DNA of 64,000 nucleotides from Aquimarina algicola. Its GTDB lineage: Bacteria; Bacteroidota; Bacteroidia; Flavobacteriales; Flavobacteriaceae. Of the stretch, positions 25,279-34,271 are shown piece by piece (positions within the stretch are counted from its first letter, which is position 1; every line of letters begins with the position of its first letter). Location: contig NZ_VFWZ01000002.1 in assembly GCF_006443095.1 (NCBI RefSeq), positions 868,001 through 932,000 of the forward strand. Reading direction: 5' to 3'. The notes below the pieces were generated by a model. That model was not told the DNA's origin. It made no database searches and saw only the letters and a list, made by a program, of their open reading frames with translations. The translations under genes and the position numbers were made by a program.

Positions 25279-25962
25279 TTATACTACAAACTTATATCCG
25301 ACGCCTTTGATCGTTTTGAAGCTATTATCTCCTATTTTTTCTCTTAGTTTTCTAATGTGTACATCGATAGTACGACCTCCTACAATAACTTCATTGCCCC
25401 ATACCTTATCAAGAATATCTTCTCGCTTAAATACCTTTCCGGGCTTAGAGGCAAGTAAAGATAACAATTCAAATTCTTTTCTGGGCAATACGATTTCTTT
25501 TTTGTCTTTTACGATTTTGTACTCATCTCTATTAATAACAAGACTGCCTATTTTTACAACATTATCAGAAGATTCTTCTTCTTTTAATCTACGTAACAGG
25601 GCTTTTACTTTGCTTACTAATACTTTTGGGCGTATGGGTTTTGTGATATAATCGTCTGCACCTGCATCAAATCCAGCAACCTGAGAATAGTCTTCTCCTC
25701 GCGCAGTAAGAAAAGTGATGATTGTACTTTGTAGATCCGGTAGTTTACGTAGTTGTTCGCAAGCTTCTATTCCATCCATCTCCGGCATCATCACATCTAG
25801 AATAATTAAATGAGGTTTTTTCTTCTTTGCAACTTTTATAGCTTCTACTCCATTTTCTGCAGTAACTACATTATAACCTTCTGCGGTAAGATTATACCCA
25901 ACTATTTCTAAGATATCCGGCTCATCATCTACCAGTAGAATTGTAATGTCTTTTGTGTTCAT
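25279..25962 (-). CDS. phoB: Phosphate-type response regulator (OmpR/PhoB family)
   Basis: A 227-residue regulator: receiver domain (D12, D13, phospho-acceptor D56 in ILDVMMPEMDG, Lys in ITKPIRP) and a C-terminal OmpR-type winged helix (about 130-227; GGRTIDVHIRKLREKIG recognition helix). OmpR/PhoB proteins bind tandem direct repeats with an 11-bp period, which is what is seen before this gene and three others nearby. phoB precedes phoR. An array upstream suggests autoregulation. Confidence 0.93.
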   Translation of the reverse strand: MNTKDITILLVDDEPDILEIVGYNLTAEGYNVVTAENGVEAIKVAKKKKPHLIILDVMMPEMDGIEACEQLRKLPDLQSTIITFLTARGEDYSQVAGFDAGADDYITKPIRPKVLVSKVKALLRRLKEEESSDNVVKIGSLVINRDEYKIVKDKKEIVLPRKEFELLSLLASKPGKVFKREDILDKVWGNEVIVGGRTIDVHIRKLREKIGDNSFKTIKGVGYKFVV

Positions 25963-26048
25963 TTTTTTTATTTGAATTATATGCCTTGCAGTAAATATAC
26001 TATGTTAATATGAAGTTTTCATAACTATCCTGCTAGTAAACAATAAAC

Positions 26049-26087
26049 TAACATAAAAATCTCATAAAAGTAACATTTAGTTAACGT
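26049..26087 (-). promoter_or_regulatory. Probable PhoB box array, phoBR promoter
   Basis: On the plus strand TAACAT (26049), TCTCAT (26060), TAACAT (26071) and TAACGT (26082) follow at an exact 11-bp period. Read toward phoB this is a run of ATGTTA-type hexamers located about 87-125 bases before its ATG. Three of the four units match the hexamer closely. Confidence 0.7.
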
Positions 26088-26096
26088 CCCACATCA

Positions 26097-28493
26097 TTAA
26101 TCCTGATGATCCCTATAAGTAGTAAGCAGGTTCATTGTTGCTGTAATCAAATCTTTGGTCTCTGTTAATAAGCTAAAGTACAAAGTAGTATTCTTAGGAC
26201 TACTTTCTTCTGTTCTTGTTCGTTCTACCTGTTTTGTAATCTTGTCTGTTACCAGAGTAAACAATTCTTGTTTCTCTTCGATAATACCATTTAGATTATT
26301 AAATTCTCTTTGATCAAATACCGTTTTAATATTCACAAAAAGATCTTTCATTTGATCTTCTATTTCTTTAAGATCTTTAATTTGATTAAACCGTAATCTT
26401 TTGTGATTATTGTTTACATGCTTATGACTTACTTTGGCAATGTATTCTAAAGACTGTGTTATATCTTCTAAGTATCCTAAAACAGAAATATAAAAATTAC
26501 TGGCTCCTACACTAGATTCTTCGAGGTTTTTAATAAAATAAAAAATACTATTTCTTAATTCTTCTACCTCTGTTTCTAATTTTGCAATTCCCTTTCTGCT
26601 TCTTTTTAGAGAAGAAAGATCATATTTGGCAAGACTATCGATAGTGGTTGCATAAATCTTATTTCCTCTAGAAATAAATGATTTTATATTATCTGCACTT
26701 TCTTCTATCACACCTTGTATAGAACTGCTTTCTGATTTTTTAAGGCGATCTTCTGCACGATCTGCTTTGGCTTTTTTGCGATATCTCAACGTACTTCTTA
26801 CCAATAATAAAATAGCTACCAGCAACAGCACACCAGTCATGATAGGCTGATCAAAGTGAATGAGGAACGCAATTAATGCTGCAGCGAGAAACGCACTTAT
26901 TGCAGTAAAAAACCATCCTCCTATTACATTTATTACTCCGGCCACACGATATACAGCACTCTCACTACCCCATGCGCGATCCGCCAAAGATGTACCCATT
27001 GCTACCATAAAGGTTACATATGTCGTAGACAAAGGCAACTTCATTGAAGTAGCGATAGAAATCAAAATTCCGGCTACCATAAGATTTACAGCAGCTCTTA
27101 CCATATCAAAAGCTGGGATATCTTCTTTTTTCATATAGGCATGCTTAGCTACAACTTCTTCTTCGCTAAATTGTTTTTCTGATATTTTTTTGAATGAATT
27201 TGGAGTTATTGAAGATATGGATTCAGAAACCAATATGGTTAGCCTTACAATTTCGCGAGACAAAAAGTTAGAACGAAATTTTTCATCCCCTTCACCCTGT
27301 CTTGATAGGTCTATAGAAGTTTTTACTACATTTCTTGCTTTGGCAGAGAACCAAAGTGTTAATACCATAATCAACCCTGCTATCAATAGCAGATAGGTAG
27401 GGGTCGCCACTTTTGATGCCAATACACCCATCGCAAAAGCATCTGCCGACACTCCCGAAGCAGACCACGCTTCATAAGATTGCCATGCAGCAATAGGTAC
27501 GCCGATAAAGTTTACAAGGTCATTCCCTGCAAAGGCAAGGGCAAGGGCAAAAGTACCCACAATAATAATGATCCTGTATATATTGGTTTTAAACACTGTA
27601 ATGATCAAAAATGATATTAATGACAACAATGCAAAACCAGCAACAACAATAAGAAATACATTGGTTTCTAAAAACCCACGTAGTGTTAAAGCTACAACAC
27701 CTTTTTCTACATCAATTTTAAGAATATCTTTTTTTGCATTTGCTAATTCTTTTATACTCTCGTATGCGGTTCCAAAATATGTATTCGCCCAGTTTAGTAA
27801 TCCCTCCGGACCACCTTCATATAAAATATCAACTATCGATTTTGCATAATTGGTTCCCTTGATCCCTTTTATAAAAATAAAGTATAGAATTGCTGTAAGT
27901 GCTACCCCTCCAAACAAAGCGCCTACCCATTTTGCTTTCTTATCAAAATTAAAAGAAAGTAATAGTCTAGAAATATATTGTACTAGAGCACCTATAGAAA
28001 AAGCTACCACTACCGAGAGTAAAATCCCGGCGATGATCTCACCGGCTTTTTTGGTATTAATAAAATGACCCAGATCGCTAATTGATAAATCTGTATCTGC
28101 AAATATCTTTAGCAGAGCGACACAAACTGCGGCACCTAATAATTCGAATACAATAGAAACGGTAGTAGAAGTTGGCATCCCTAGTGTATTGAAGAAATCT
28201 AATAGCAGGATGTCTGTAATCATGACTGCCATAAAAATAATCATGATCTCATCAAAATAAAATTCTCCGGGAACAAAAATACCTTTTCTCGCAACTTCCA
28301 TCAAACCACTAGAAAAAATTGCTCCGGCCGCAATACCAATACTTGCCACTATCATAATAGTTCTAAATGAAATAGCCTTAGAACCTATGGCAGAATTCAA
28401 AAAATTAACAGCATCATTACTTACCCCAACGATAAGATCTGCAATAGCAAGAAGGGCTAATGCTATGATCATAAATACGTAAATATCACTCAT
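26097..28493 (-). CDS. PiT-family inorganic phosphate transporter with PhoU-like tail
   Basis: 798 residues. The N-terminal two thirds hold a PiT permease with the signature GVSNDAVNFLNSAIGS near the start, the inverted second copy GNDLVNFIGVP, and about ten to twelve membrane helices, including STT-S signature-like segments (MPTSTTVS, LPLSTTYVTF). The last 220 residues form a soluble, helical DUF47/PhoU-like domain. PiT proteins import phosphate with a cation. The fused tail may report phosphate status to PhoR. Its promoter carries a Pho-box array. Confidence 0.93.
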   Translation of the reverse strand: MSDIYVFMIIALALLAIADLIVGVSNDAVNFLNSAIGSKAISFRTIMIVASIGIAAGAIFSSGLMEVARKGIFVPGEFYFDEIMIIFMAVMITDILLLDFFNTLGMPTSTTVSIVFELLGAAVCVALLKIFADTDLSISDLGHFINTKKAGEIIAGILLSVVVAFSIGALVQYISRLLLSFNFDKKAKWVGALFGGVALTAILYFIFIKGIKGTNYAKSIVDILYEGGPEGLLNWANTYFGTAYESIKELANAKKDILKIDVEKGVVALTLRGFLETNVFLIVVAGFALLSLISFLIITVFKTNIYRIIIIVGTFALALAFAGNDLVNFIGVPIAAWQSYEAWSASGVSADAFAMGVLASKVATPTYLLLIAGLIMVLTLWFSAKARNVVKTSIDLSRQGEGDEKFRSNFLSREIVRLTILVSESISSITPNSFKKISEKQFSEEEVVAKHAYMKKEDIPAFDMVRAAVNLMVAGILISIATSMKLPLSTTYVTFMVAMGTSLADRAWGSESAVYRVAGVINVIGGWFFTAISAFLAAALIAFLIHFDQPIMTGVLLLVAILLLVRSTLRYRKKAKADRAEDRLKKSESSSIQGVIEESADNIKSFISRGNKIYATTIDSLAKYDLSSLKRSRKGIAKLETEVEELRNSIFYFIKNLEESSVGASNFYISVLGYLEDITQSLEYIAKVSHKHVNNNHKRLRFNQIKDLKEIEDQMKDLFVNIKTVFDQREFNNLNGIIEEKQELFTLVTDKITKQVERTRTEESSPKNTTLYFSLLTETKDLITATMNLLTTYRDHQD

Positions 28494-28524
28494 GTACTTT
28501 AAATGGTCTTAATCGACCACAAAA

Positions 28525-28563
28525 ATGTTATTAATATTCAAGTCATATGTTATTGAAATGTTA
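28525..28563 (-). promoter_or_regulatory. Probable PhoB box array, PiT promoter
   Basis: Plus-strand ATGTTA at 28525, 28547 and 28558, in register at 11-bp multiples, with a degenerate ATTCAA at 28536. Transcription of the transporter runs to the left, so the units read TAACAT toward the gene. No clear TAnnTTTG box is seen between the array and the ATG. Confidence 0.65.
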
Positions 28564-28874
28564 TCTTTTTTATGCTTTATCCCACTTATTAAAGGGCAAC
28601 AGGACATTATAGAAGATATTTTACAATCACTCATTTACAATTATGACTTGTATTATAGCCATCTTAAAATAAGAGATACAAATTAAGGTATCCTATAGAG
28701 AAAGCATCACTACTACTATTTGTAACATATGATATCCAATTTCAAAAATCAGACAAGGAGAGTACACTACGCATTTTATATACGGAAATCATAATCTTTA
28801 ACGAAGGTATTACCGTAAAATTTTAATTCAAATACAAAAATTAATACCCTAAAAAACAATTAGTTACAAGCTTA
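28564..28874. other. Divergent region between PiT and the MORN-like gene
   Basis: Part of a 473-base gap. Apart from the two Pho-box arrays at its ends I see no gene, RNA or repeat in it. Confidence 0.4.
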
Positions 28875-28941
28875 ATGTAAATTAAATGTTATGTAAATGT
28901 TGCTTAAAAGTAAAATTAATGTTATGTTTGTAATGTATTTG
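28875..28941 (+). promoter_or_regulatory. Probable PhoB box array plus -7 box, MORN-like gene
   Basis: Hexamers ATGTAA (28875), ATGTTA (28886), ATGTTG (28897), AAGTAA (28908) and ATGTTA (28919) follow at exactly 11 bp. Nine bases after the last comes TGTATTTG (28934-28941), one base from TAnnTTTG. This is the longest and clearest array of the window. Confidence 0.75.
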
Positions 28942-28966
28942 TGAAATACCCCAAAAATTTAAGCAT

Positions 28967-29326
28967 ATGAAAAATATAATAATCGCAGCAACAGTATTGT
29001 TTTCTACTACATTATTTGCTCAAGAGACAAAGCCTACTTTCGAAAAAAGTGGAGATGCTATAAAAGGTACATTCTACTATGAAAATGGAAATATAAGACA
29101 GCAAGGATTCTATAACAAACAAGGAAAGCTTAATGGAGAATGGAAGTCTTATGATAATGAAGGAAAAAAAATTGCCATGGGGCAATATGAAAATGGTATC
29201 AAAGTAGGAAAATGGTTTTTCTGGAGCGAAGACAAATTATCAGAAGTTAATTACACGGATAATAAAGTTGCAGATGTAACTACTTGGTCTGGAAAAGACA
29301 ATGTAGTTGTAAACTATAAGAACTAA
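28967..29326 (+). CDS. Secreted MORN-like (YwqK-type repeat) protein
   Basis: A 119-residue protein with a 19-residue signal peptide ending LFAQE. The mature part holds three MORN-like repeats of the YwqK antitoxin-like family: GTFYYENGNIRQQG, NGEWKSYDNEGKKIA and VGKWFFWSEDKLSEV. In the cell envelope such repeats are thought to act in lipid or protein binding; the name toxin-antitoxin for this family is probably inappropriate here. It is a monocistronic candidate Pho-regulon member by its tandem box array. Confidence 0.82.
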   Translation: MKNIIIAATVLFSTTLFAQETKPTFEKSGDAIKGTFYYENGNIRQQGFYNKQGKLNGEWKSYDNEGKKIAMGQYENGIKVGKWFFWSEDKLSEVNYTDNKVADVTTWSGKDNVVVNYKN

Positions 29327-29345
29327 ATTGCACATAAATTACAAA

Positions 29346-29380
29346 AAACGCTTCGATTTCTCGAAGCGTTTTTTTTTATT
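29346..29380 (+). terminator. Rho-independent terminator
   Basis: An 11-bp stem AAACGCTTCGA (29347-29357) against TCGAAGCGTTT (29361-29371) with a three-base loop, followed by a T-run to 29377. Confidence 0.85.
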
Positions 29381-29604
29381 TAATTCTCTCGAAAAATTTA
29401 GCACTTTGGTCCCTATTTAGAATTTCTACATTCACACACCCTTAATGCTATTTTTACATTATACCACCTATTAATGTTTTATTAACCCCAAAATTAAACT
29501 CTAAAATAACGGTGGAGCAATACTTATTTTGCTAATATTCAGCTCTTCAAAACGTCGTTAACACGCTCTTAATGTTAAGTAAACAAACATTAAACAGTAG
29601 TACA
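29381..29604. other. Upstream region of the first TonB receptor
   Basis: Part of a 378-base gap. It contains isolated TTAACA (29558) and ATGTTA (29572) sites outside the phased array. No gene is visible. Confidence 0.35.
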
Positions 29605-29681
29605 TAACAATATCCTAACATTATAATCACTTATAATTAATTTTTGAATAACACACATTTAACACTACATCTCTTTATTTG
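29605..29681 (+). promoter_or_regulatory. Probable PhoB box array plus -7-like box, first TonB receptor
   Basis: TAACAA (29605), TAACAT (29616), TAACAC (29649) and TAACAC (29660) are in phase at multiples of 11 bp. Eight bases after the last unit comes TTTATTTG (29674-29681), one base from TAnnTTTG. The receptor ATG is at 29705. The units are inverted relative to those of the MORN-like gene. Confidence 0.7.
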
Positions 29682-29704
29682 CACGGAATTTGAGAACAAG
29701 TTAA

Positions 29705-32560
29705 ATGAGAAAAATTGTTACCCTCTTTGCGTTATTTTTTGTAGGAATAATCTTAGCGCAAGAAACCGGATCTGTCACTGGTGTATTATTAGATAAAGAA
29801 TCCAATAATCAACCTCTTCCTTTTGCCAATGTATTAATAAAAGGAACAACCAAAGGAACTACTACAGATTTTGATGGTTTATATCGTATTGATAACCTTG
29901 AGCCTGGCACGTATACTTTAGAATTTAGTTTTGTAGGATATGAAACTTTAGAAAAAGAAGTATTAATCAAAGCTAGCGAAACCATTACTGTTAACGTCTC
30001 TATAGGAGCAAGTGCAGCAGCACTAGATGAGGTGATCGTAAAAGGAACAAGTACGAAAAAAGAAAGTGTTCAAGCATTGCTTCTAGAGCAGCAAAATGCA
30101 GTAGTTCAAAAACAAAGTATTGGAGCTCAAGAACTTTCAAACAAGGCAGTAAGTAATGCAGCAGCAGCAGTTACAAAAATATCCGGAATCTCAAAACAAG
30201 AAGGTGGCGGTAATGTTTATGTAAGAGGTCTTGGGGATAGATATTTGAACACCACTTTTAATGGTCTATCACTTCCTGCCAATAATGTAGACAAGAAAAA
30301 CATGGATCTTAGCCTTTTCTCTTCAGATGTGATTCAAAATATTGGGGTAAGCAAAACCTATGCTGCTAATTTTTATGGAGATTTTGCTGCAGGTAATGTA
30401 GATATCAAGGCAAAAGAACATAGCGGAGACGCATTTATTGATGCAGATCTGGGAAGCAATATCAACACAGCTTCTGTTGGGAAAAACTTTTTAAGGAGTG
30501 AAGGAACCGGACTCTTTGGTTTTTATAACAGATATAGCAATAATCCATTTGCTGTTATCTTATCCCATGGTGTAGATCCTATTTCATCAGAAGGTCCCTT
30601 AGGTCTTTCCGGATCTATTACAGGAGGAAAATCCTGGGAAATAGGAGAAGAATCAAAATTAAGTGTGTTTGCAACCGCCTCTTTTGGAAGTAACTACGAA
30701 TACAGGAGAGGACAAGCAGCAAATGTTACAGGTGCAGAGAATCAAATATTTAGAGATTCTGAAATCTTTGAATATAGCCGTACCACCACAGCAATGACAA
30801 ATATTGCATATCGTATTAACTCAGACCATAAAGTAAAATTTACTTCCTTATTTATTAATGACGCTACCGACGAAGTGGGGCGTTTTGGAATAGATGGAAA
30901 CGGTTTTAACAGAAATACAATTGCTGATTTAGATGACTTTGGCTTTTTTACTCAAAATGTACAATTTGAGCAAGATATGATCTTTGTTAACCAAATATCC
31001 GGTACTAGCAAGATTAATGACAAATTAAAGTTGGATTATGGAGTTGGATTTAACAGTGTTCTTGCACGTCAACCAGATAGAAAGCGTATTGCAATAGAGC
31101 AGTTTGACCTTGCTTTGGATAATGACCCCAACACAAATCCAGTTCTTTTTCGTAACGTAGATTTTGACAACCAACGTTATTTTCAAAATATTGAAGATGA
31201 AGAATGGAATGGAAGAATAAATCTAACGTATGAGAATTCAGAAAATCTCACCTTTAATTTTGGGTATAACGGACGTATAAAAAAGCGTGAATTTGACAAC
31301 CAACGTTTTGGACTAAGTATCATAGAACCTAGAACAGAAGTTACCGATGTAAATAATTTAAACGACATTTTTAATATTGATAACCTTGGTGTTGTATACA
31401 ATACAGTTGTCATAAGAGGGCTTGACCCTTTAAACGGATTAGGTGATACAAATCTTCCTGGACGTCCAGAAAACACCTATACCGGAGAGCTTGATATCCA
31501 TGCAGCATATGCCAATGCTATTTATAAACTTGGAGAAAAGTGGACGTTTGTTCCCGGATTACGTGTAGAATCTTTTAATCAAAGTATTGATTATGATGTA
31601 ATCAACCTTGCTTTTAATAATCCCGGGCGCAATGAAGCAACAGAAACTTTTTTCTTACCTAGTTTAAATATAAAGTATGCATTAAACGAAGATCAAAATA
31701 TTCGTTTTTCTGCTAGTAGAACGGTTTCGAATCCAGAGTTTAAAGAAGTTGCTCCTTTTGTCTATGAGAATGTAACCGATCGTATAGGAGGTAATCCAGA
31801 CTTGTTAAATGACCCTGCATTTTCTTCTATTATTAATTTGGACTTAAAATACGAATGGTTCTTTGAAAGAGGTCAAGTATTTTCTATTGCTGCTTTTGCT
31901 AAACAAATTAATGACCCTGTAAACTTGGTATCTGCAAATGATGCTACAGGAACACAACGTTTCTTTAGAACAGGTGACAAAGCAGAAGTGTTTGGTATTG
32001 AATTAGAAGCTCGTAAAGCACTTCTTCCAAAATCTGAAGATGAAACTCTTCTCTCTGCAGGACTAAATGTTACCTATACCCATACAGAACAAGATTTAAA
32101 AACGGTTTCGGGAACCTTCAATACAAACTTCAATAGAGATTCTGATGAGTTACAAGGTGCATCACCATTTTTAATAAATGCAGATGTAAGCTATACTCCT
32201 ACTTTTGGAGAATATAAACCTGTAGCAAATCTTGTGTTCTCTTATTTTTCAGACAGAATCGATGCTTTAGGTGCCGGACAATTAGGAAATATTGTAGAAA
32301 AAGGGGTACCAACATTAGATTTTGTATGGAAAAATAAAGTACGAGAGAATTTTGAAATCAATTTTAGCATCAAAAACTTATTAAACCCAACTATAGAAAG
32401 AGTACGAGAAAATGCTCGTATTTCAGAAGACGTACTTACTACTTATAATATTCCATTTACAAGAAATCAAAATAATGAAATTAATCCATTAGATGAGTTT
32501 GCACTCTCTAGTTATAGAAGAGGTGTAAATATTGGATTGCAATTCAAATACACATTTTAA
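29705..32560 (+). CDS. TonB-dependent receptor with carboxypeptidase-regulatory-like domain
   Basis: 951 residues. Signal peptide (1-18), a carboxypeptidase D regulatory-like beta-sandwich (about 22-110, with the QPLPFANVLIKGT and FVGYET landmarks), a plug domain (about 130-240, GNVYVRGLGDRYLNTT), then a 22-strand barrel ending in the aromatic terminus KYTF. It imports a large or scarce substrate through the outer membrane with TonB energy. A lipoprotein gene follows after 42 bases, but no SusD-like protein is present. The phosphate-linked location and Pho boxes point to a phosphorus compound. Confidence 0.93.
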   Translation: MRKIVTLFALFFVGIILAQETGSVTGVLLDKESNNQPLPFANVLIKGTTKGTTTDFDGLYRIDNLEPGTYTLEFSFVGYETLEKEVLIKASETITVNVSIGASAAALDEVIVKGTSTKKESVQALLLEQQNAVVQKQSIGAQELSNKAVSNAAAAVTKISGISKQEGGGNVYVRGLGDRYLNTTFNGLSLPANNVDKKNMDLSLFSSDVIQNIGVSKTYAANFYGDFAAGNVDIKAKEHSGDAFIDADLGSNINTASVGKNFLRSEGTGLFGFYNRYSNNPFAVILSHGVDPISSEGPLGLSGSITGGKSWEIGEESKLSVFATASFGSNYEYRRGQAANVTGAENQIFRDSEIFEYSRTTTAMTNIAYRINSDHKVKFTSLFINDATDEVGRFGIDGNGFNRNTIADLDDFGFFTQNVQFEQDMIFVNQISGTSKINDKLKLDYGVGFNSVLARQPDRKRIAIEQFDLALDNDPNTNPVLFRNVDFDNQRYFQNIEDEEWNGRINLTYENSENLTFNFGYNGRIKKREFDNQRFGLSIIEPRTEVTDVNNLNDIFNIDNLGVVYNTVVIRGLDPLNGLGDTNLPGRPENTYTGELDIHAAYANAIYKLGEKWTFVPGLRVESFNQSIDYDVINLAFNNPGRNEATETFFLPSLNIKYALNEDQNIRFSASRTVSNPEFKEVAPFVYENVTDRIGGNPDLLNDPAFSSIINLDLKYEWFFERGQVFSIAAFAKQINDPVNLVSANDATGTQRFFRTGDKAEVFGIELEARKALLPKSEDETLLSAGLNVTYTHTEQDLKTVSGTFNTNFNRDSDELQGASPFLINADVSYTPTFGEYKPVANLVFSYFSDRIDALGAGQLGNIVEKGVPTLDFVWKNKVRENFEINFSIKNLLNPTIERVRENARISEDVLTTYNIPFTRNQNNEINPLDEFALSSYRRGVNIGLQFKYTF

Positions 32561-32602
32561 CTCAAATAAAAACGAACAAGATTCATAAAAAAACTAAAAC
32601 AC

Positions 32603-33769
32603 ATGAAAGCAAACATATTCATTTTAAAAATAGTTGCCATTGCCATGCTTTTTGTAGGATGTGCAAGTGATGACACAGCAGATGTTAACATTAATCTTAA
32701 TGGAGATGGTGGGTCAAACGTAAACCCAGAAGATCTAGTGATAGGAGGTACTTTGACAGAAGACCTAACTCTTGTAACGGGAACCGAATATTTGCTTAAT
32801 AGTGCCTTGATTGTTCCCGAAGGTTTCACACTTACTGTAGAGCCAGGTGTAGTGGTGAGAGCAGCCACCGGATCTGATGTATATATTGCAATTTTACAGG
32901 GTGCAACTATCAATGCTGAAGGAACTTCGTCTAATCCTATCGTATTTACATCTGCAACTGCAACTCCTAATCCCGGAGATTGGGGAGGTTTGATCATATT
33001 AGGTAAAGCCCCTATAAACTCTGTTGTAGGTGGTGATGCGACTTCTACTTCTGAAATTGGAGGATTACCATATGGGGGTAGTATTGCAGATGACAACTCG
33101 GGTATCCTTAGATATGTTCGTATTGAGTTTTCTGGAGGAGCAGCAGACGCAGCTTCAGAAAATAATGGATTCTCTTTTTATGCCGTAGGAAACGGAACTA
33201 CTATAGAGTACATACAAGCTTTTGAAGGAGCAGATGATGGAGTAGAGTTCTTTGGCGGAACTGTTGATGCTTCTTTCATATCTGTAATTGGAGCACAAGA
33301 TGACTCTGTAGACTGGACCGAAGGATATACAGGAACATTAACAAATGTATATATCGAGCACAGACAATCTCATGACAAAGGAATAGAAGGTGATGGTTTT
33401 AACACCGATATAGGAAACAACTCTAACCCGGTATTTTGGTCTGCTCCTACGGTAACAAACCTTACAATTAATGGAAGAGGGTCTTCTAATGAGAATGAAG
33501 CCATCAGATTACGTGCCGGAACAAGAGCTGTATTTAACAATGTTTTTCTAAAAGGTTTTGCAGAAGGTTTTGATCTTGATGATACAGAAACTGGAAACGG
33601 TGTTGTGGCTGCAGAAACTTCTGTTACAGATATTACTTTTGATGATATCACACTCAATCTCAAAAATGATACCGGTGCTACTTTTACAGAAGCTGATGTA
33701 ATCACTGGTGTAGGTAATGGTACTGGTGCAGATTACGGCTCATGGAACTCTGGATGGACTCGTAACTAA
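32603..33769 (+). CDS. Surface lipoprotein with parallel beta-helix-like repeat domain
   Basis: A 388-residue lipoprotein: Cys20 in LFVGC followed by an acidic stretch (SDDTAD), the pattern linked to surface export in Bacteroidetes. The body is rich in Gly, Thr and Asp with strand-turn repeats resembling a parallel beta-helix; landmarks are GDWGGLIILG and the acidic DDGVEFFGGTV. It is the partner of the receptor upstream, in the place where SusD would stand. The similar protein at 37150 has two copies of this domain. It is probably a substrate-capturing partner; the ligand is unknown. Confidence 0.82.
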   Translation: MKANIFILKIVAIAMLFVGCASDDTADVNINLNGDGGSNVNPEDLVIGGTLTEDLTLVTGTEYLLNSALIVPEGFTLTVEPGVVVRAATGSDVYIAILQGATINAEGTSSNPIVFTSATATPNPGDWGGLIILGKAPINSVVGGDATSTSEIGGLPYGGSIADDNSGILRYVRIEFSGGAADAASENNGFSFYAVGNGTTIEYIQAFEGADDGVEFFGGTVDASFISVIGAQDDSVDWTEGYTGTLTNVYIEHRQSHDKGIEGDGFNTDIGNNSNPVFWSAPTVTNLTINGRGSSNENEAIRLRAGTRAVFNNVFLKGFAEGFDLDDTETGNGVVAAETSVTDITFDDITLNLKNDTGATFTEADVITGVGNGTGADYGSWNSGWTRN

Positions 33770-33792
33770 AACAACATATTCTTAAAATACAG

Positions 33793-33821
33793 AAGCCTGG
33801 CGATATCGTCAGGCTTTTTTT
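33793..33821 (+). terminator. Rho-independent terminator
   Basis: Stem AAGCCTG against CAGGCTT around a GC-containing loop, followed by a T-run to 33821. It closes the first receptor-lipoprotein operon. Confidence 0.75.
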
Positions 33822-34271
33822 ATGCATTTCTTTTAGGAAAGAAAACCTAAACAAATGACAATCAGTCGATAAAACCAAACAAGATAAAAAAAAATTAAAA
33901 TCAGAATTCATATTCTGTTTCTCAACTTTATTACAATGTTAAGGGCAATATCTTAAAAATACATGTATTAACACTCAGATAACAATTTTTTCATATTTCT
34001 TAAAAATTTAGCTTTTATTTTATTGCATTCTCAAAGATCAACAACAATCCGATAAAATTATATTTAAATCTTCATCAATATATTGAAAAACAAATACATA
34101 CACTTATTTTTTAATATGTATTACAGGAACGTTTTTTTCTAAAAACTTCACTTCTCAAAAAGGTATTAGTGAGTTCTTTCAAATCACAATCCCTTAAACT
34201 AACCATAATAGTGACATAAAATCATTTACTGTAAAACCGTATTTATTTGTACCAGATTTAGAAACCATATA
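33822..34271. other. Upstream region of the second TonB receptor
   Basis: Apart from a hexamer pair (33969-33985) there is a TTTATTTG at 34242-34249, the same -7-like box as in front of the first receptor, 22 bases before the ATG. I see no gene in this 450-base stretch. Confidence 0.45.
33969..33985 (+). promoter_or_regulatory. Possible PhoB box pair
   Basis: TAACAC (33969) and TAACAA (33980) at 11-bp spacing, about 290 bases before the second receptor. The pair is too far upstream and too short to be convincing alone; it is listed because the same motif precedes the paralogous receptor. Confidence 0.35.

Noticed and set aside
33969..33985. PhoB-box pair as the main site of the second TonB receptor
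   Set aside because: A single pair about 290 bases upstream could arise by chance in AT-rich DNA; kept only as a low-confidence feature.
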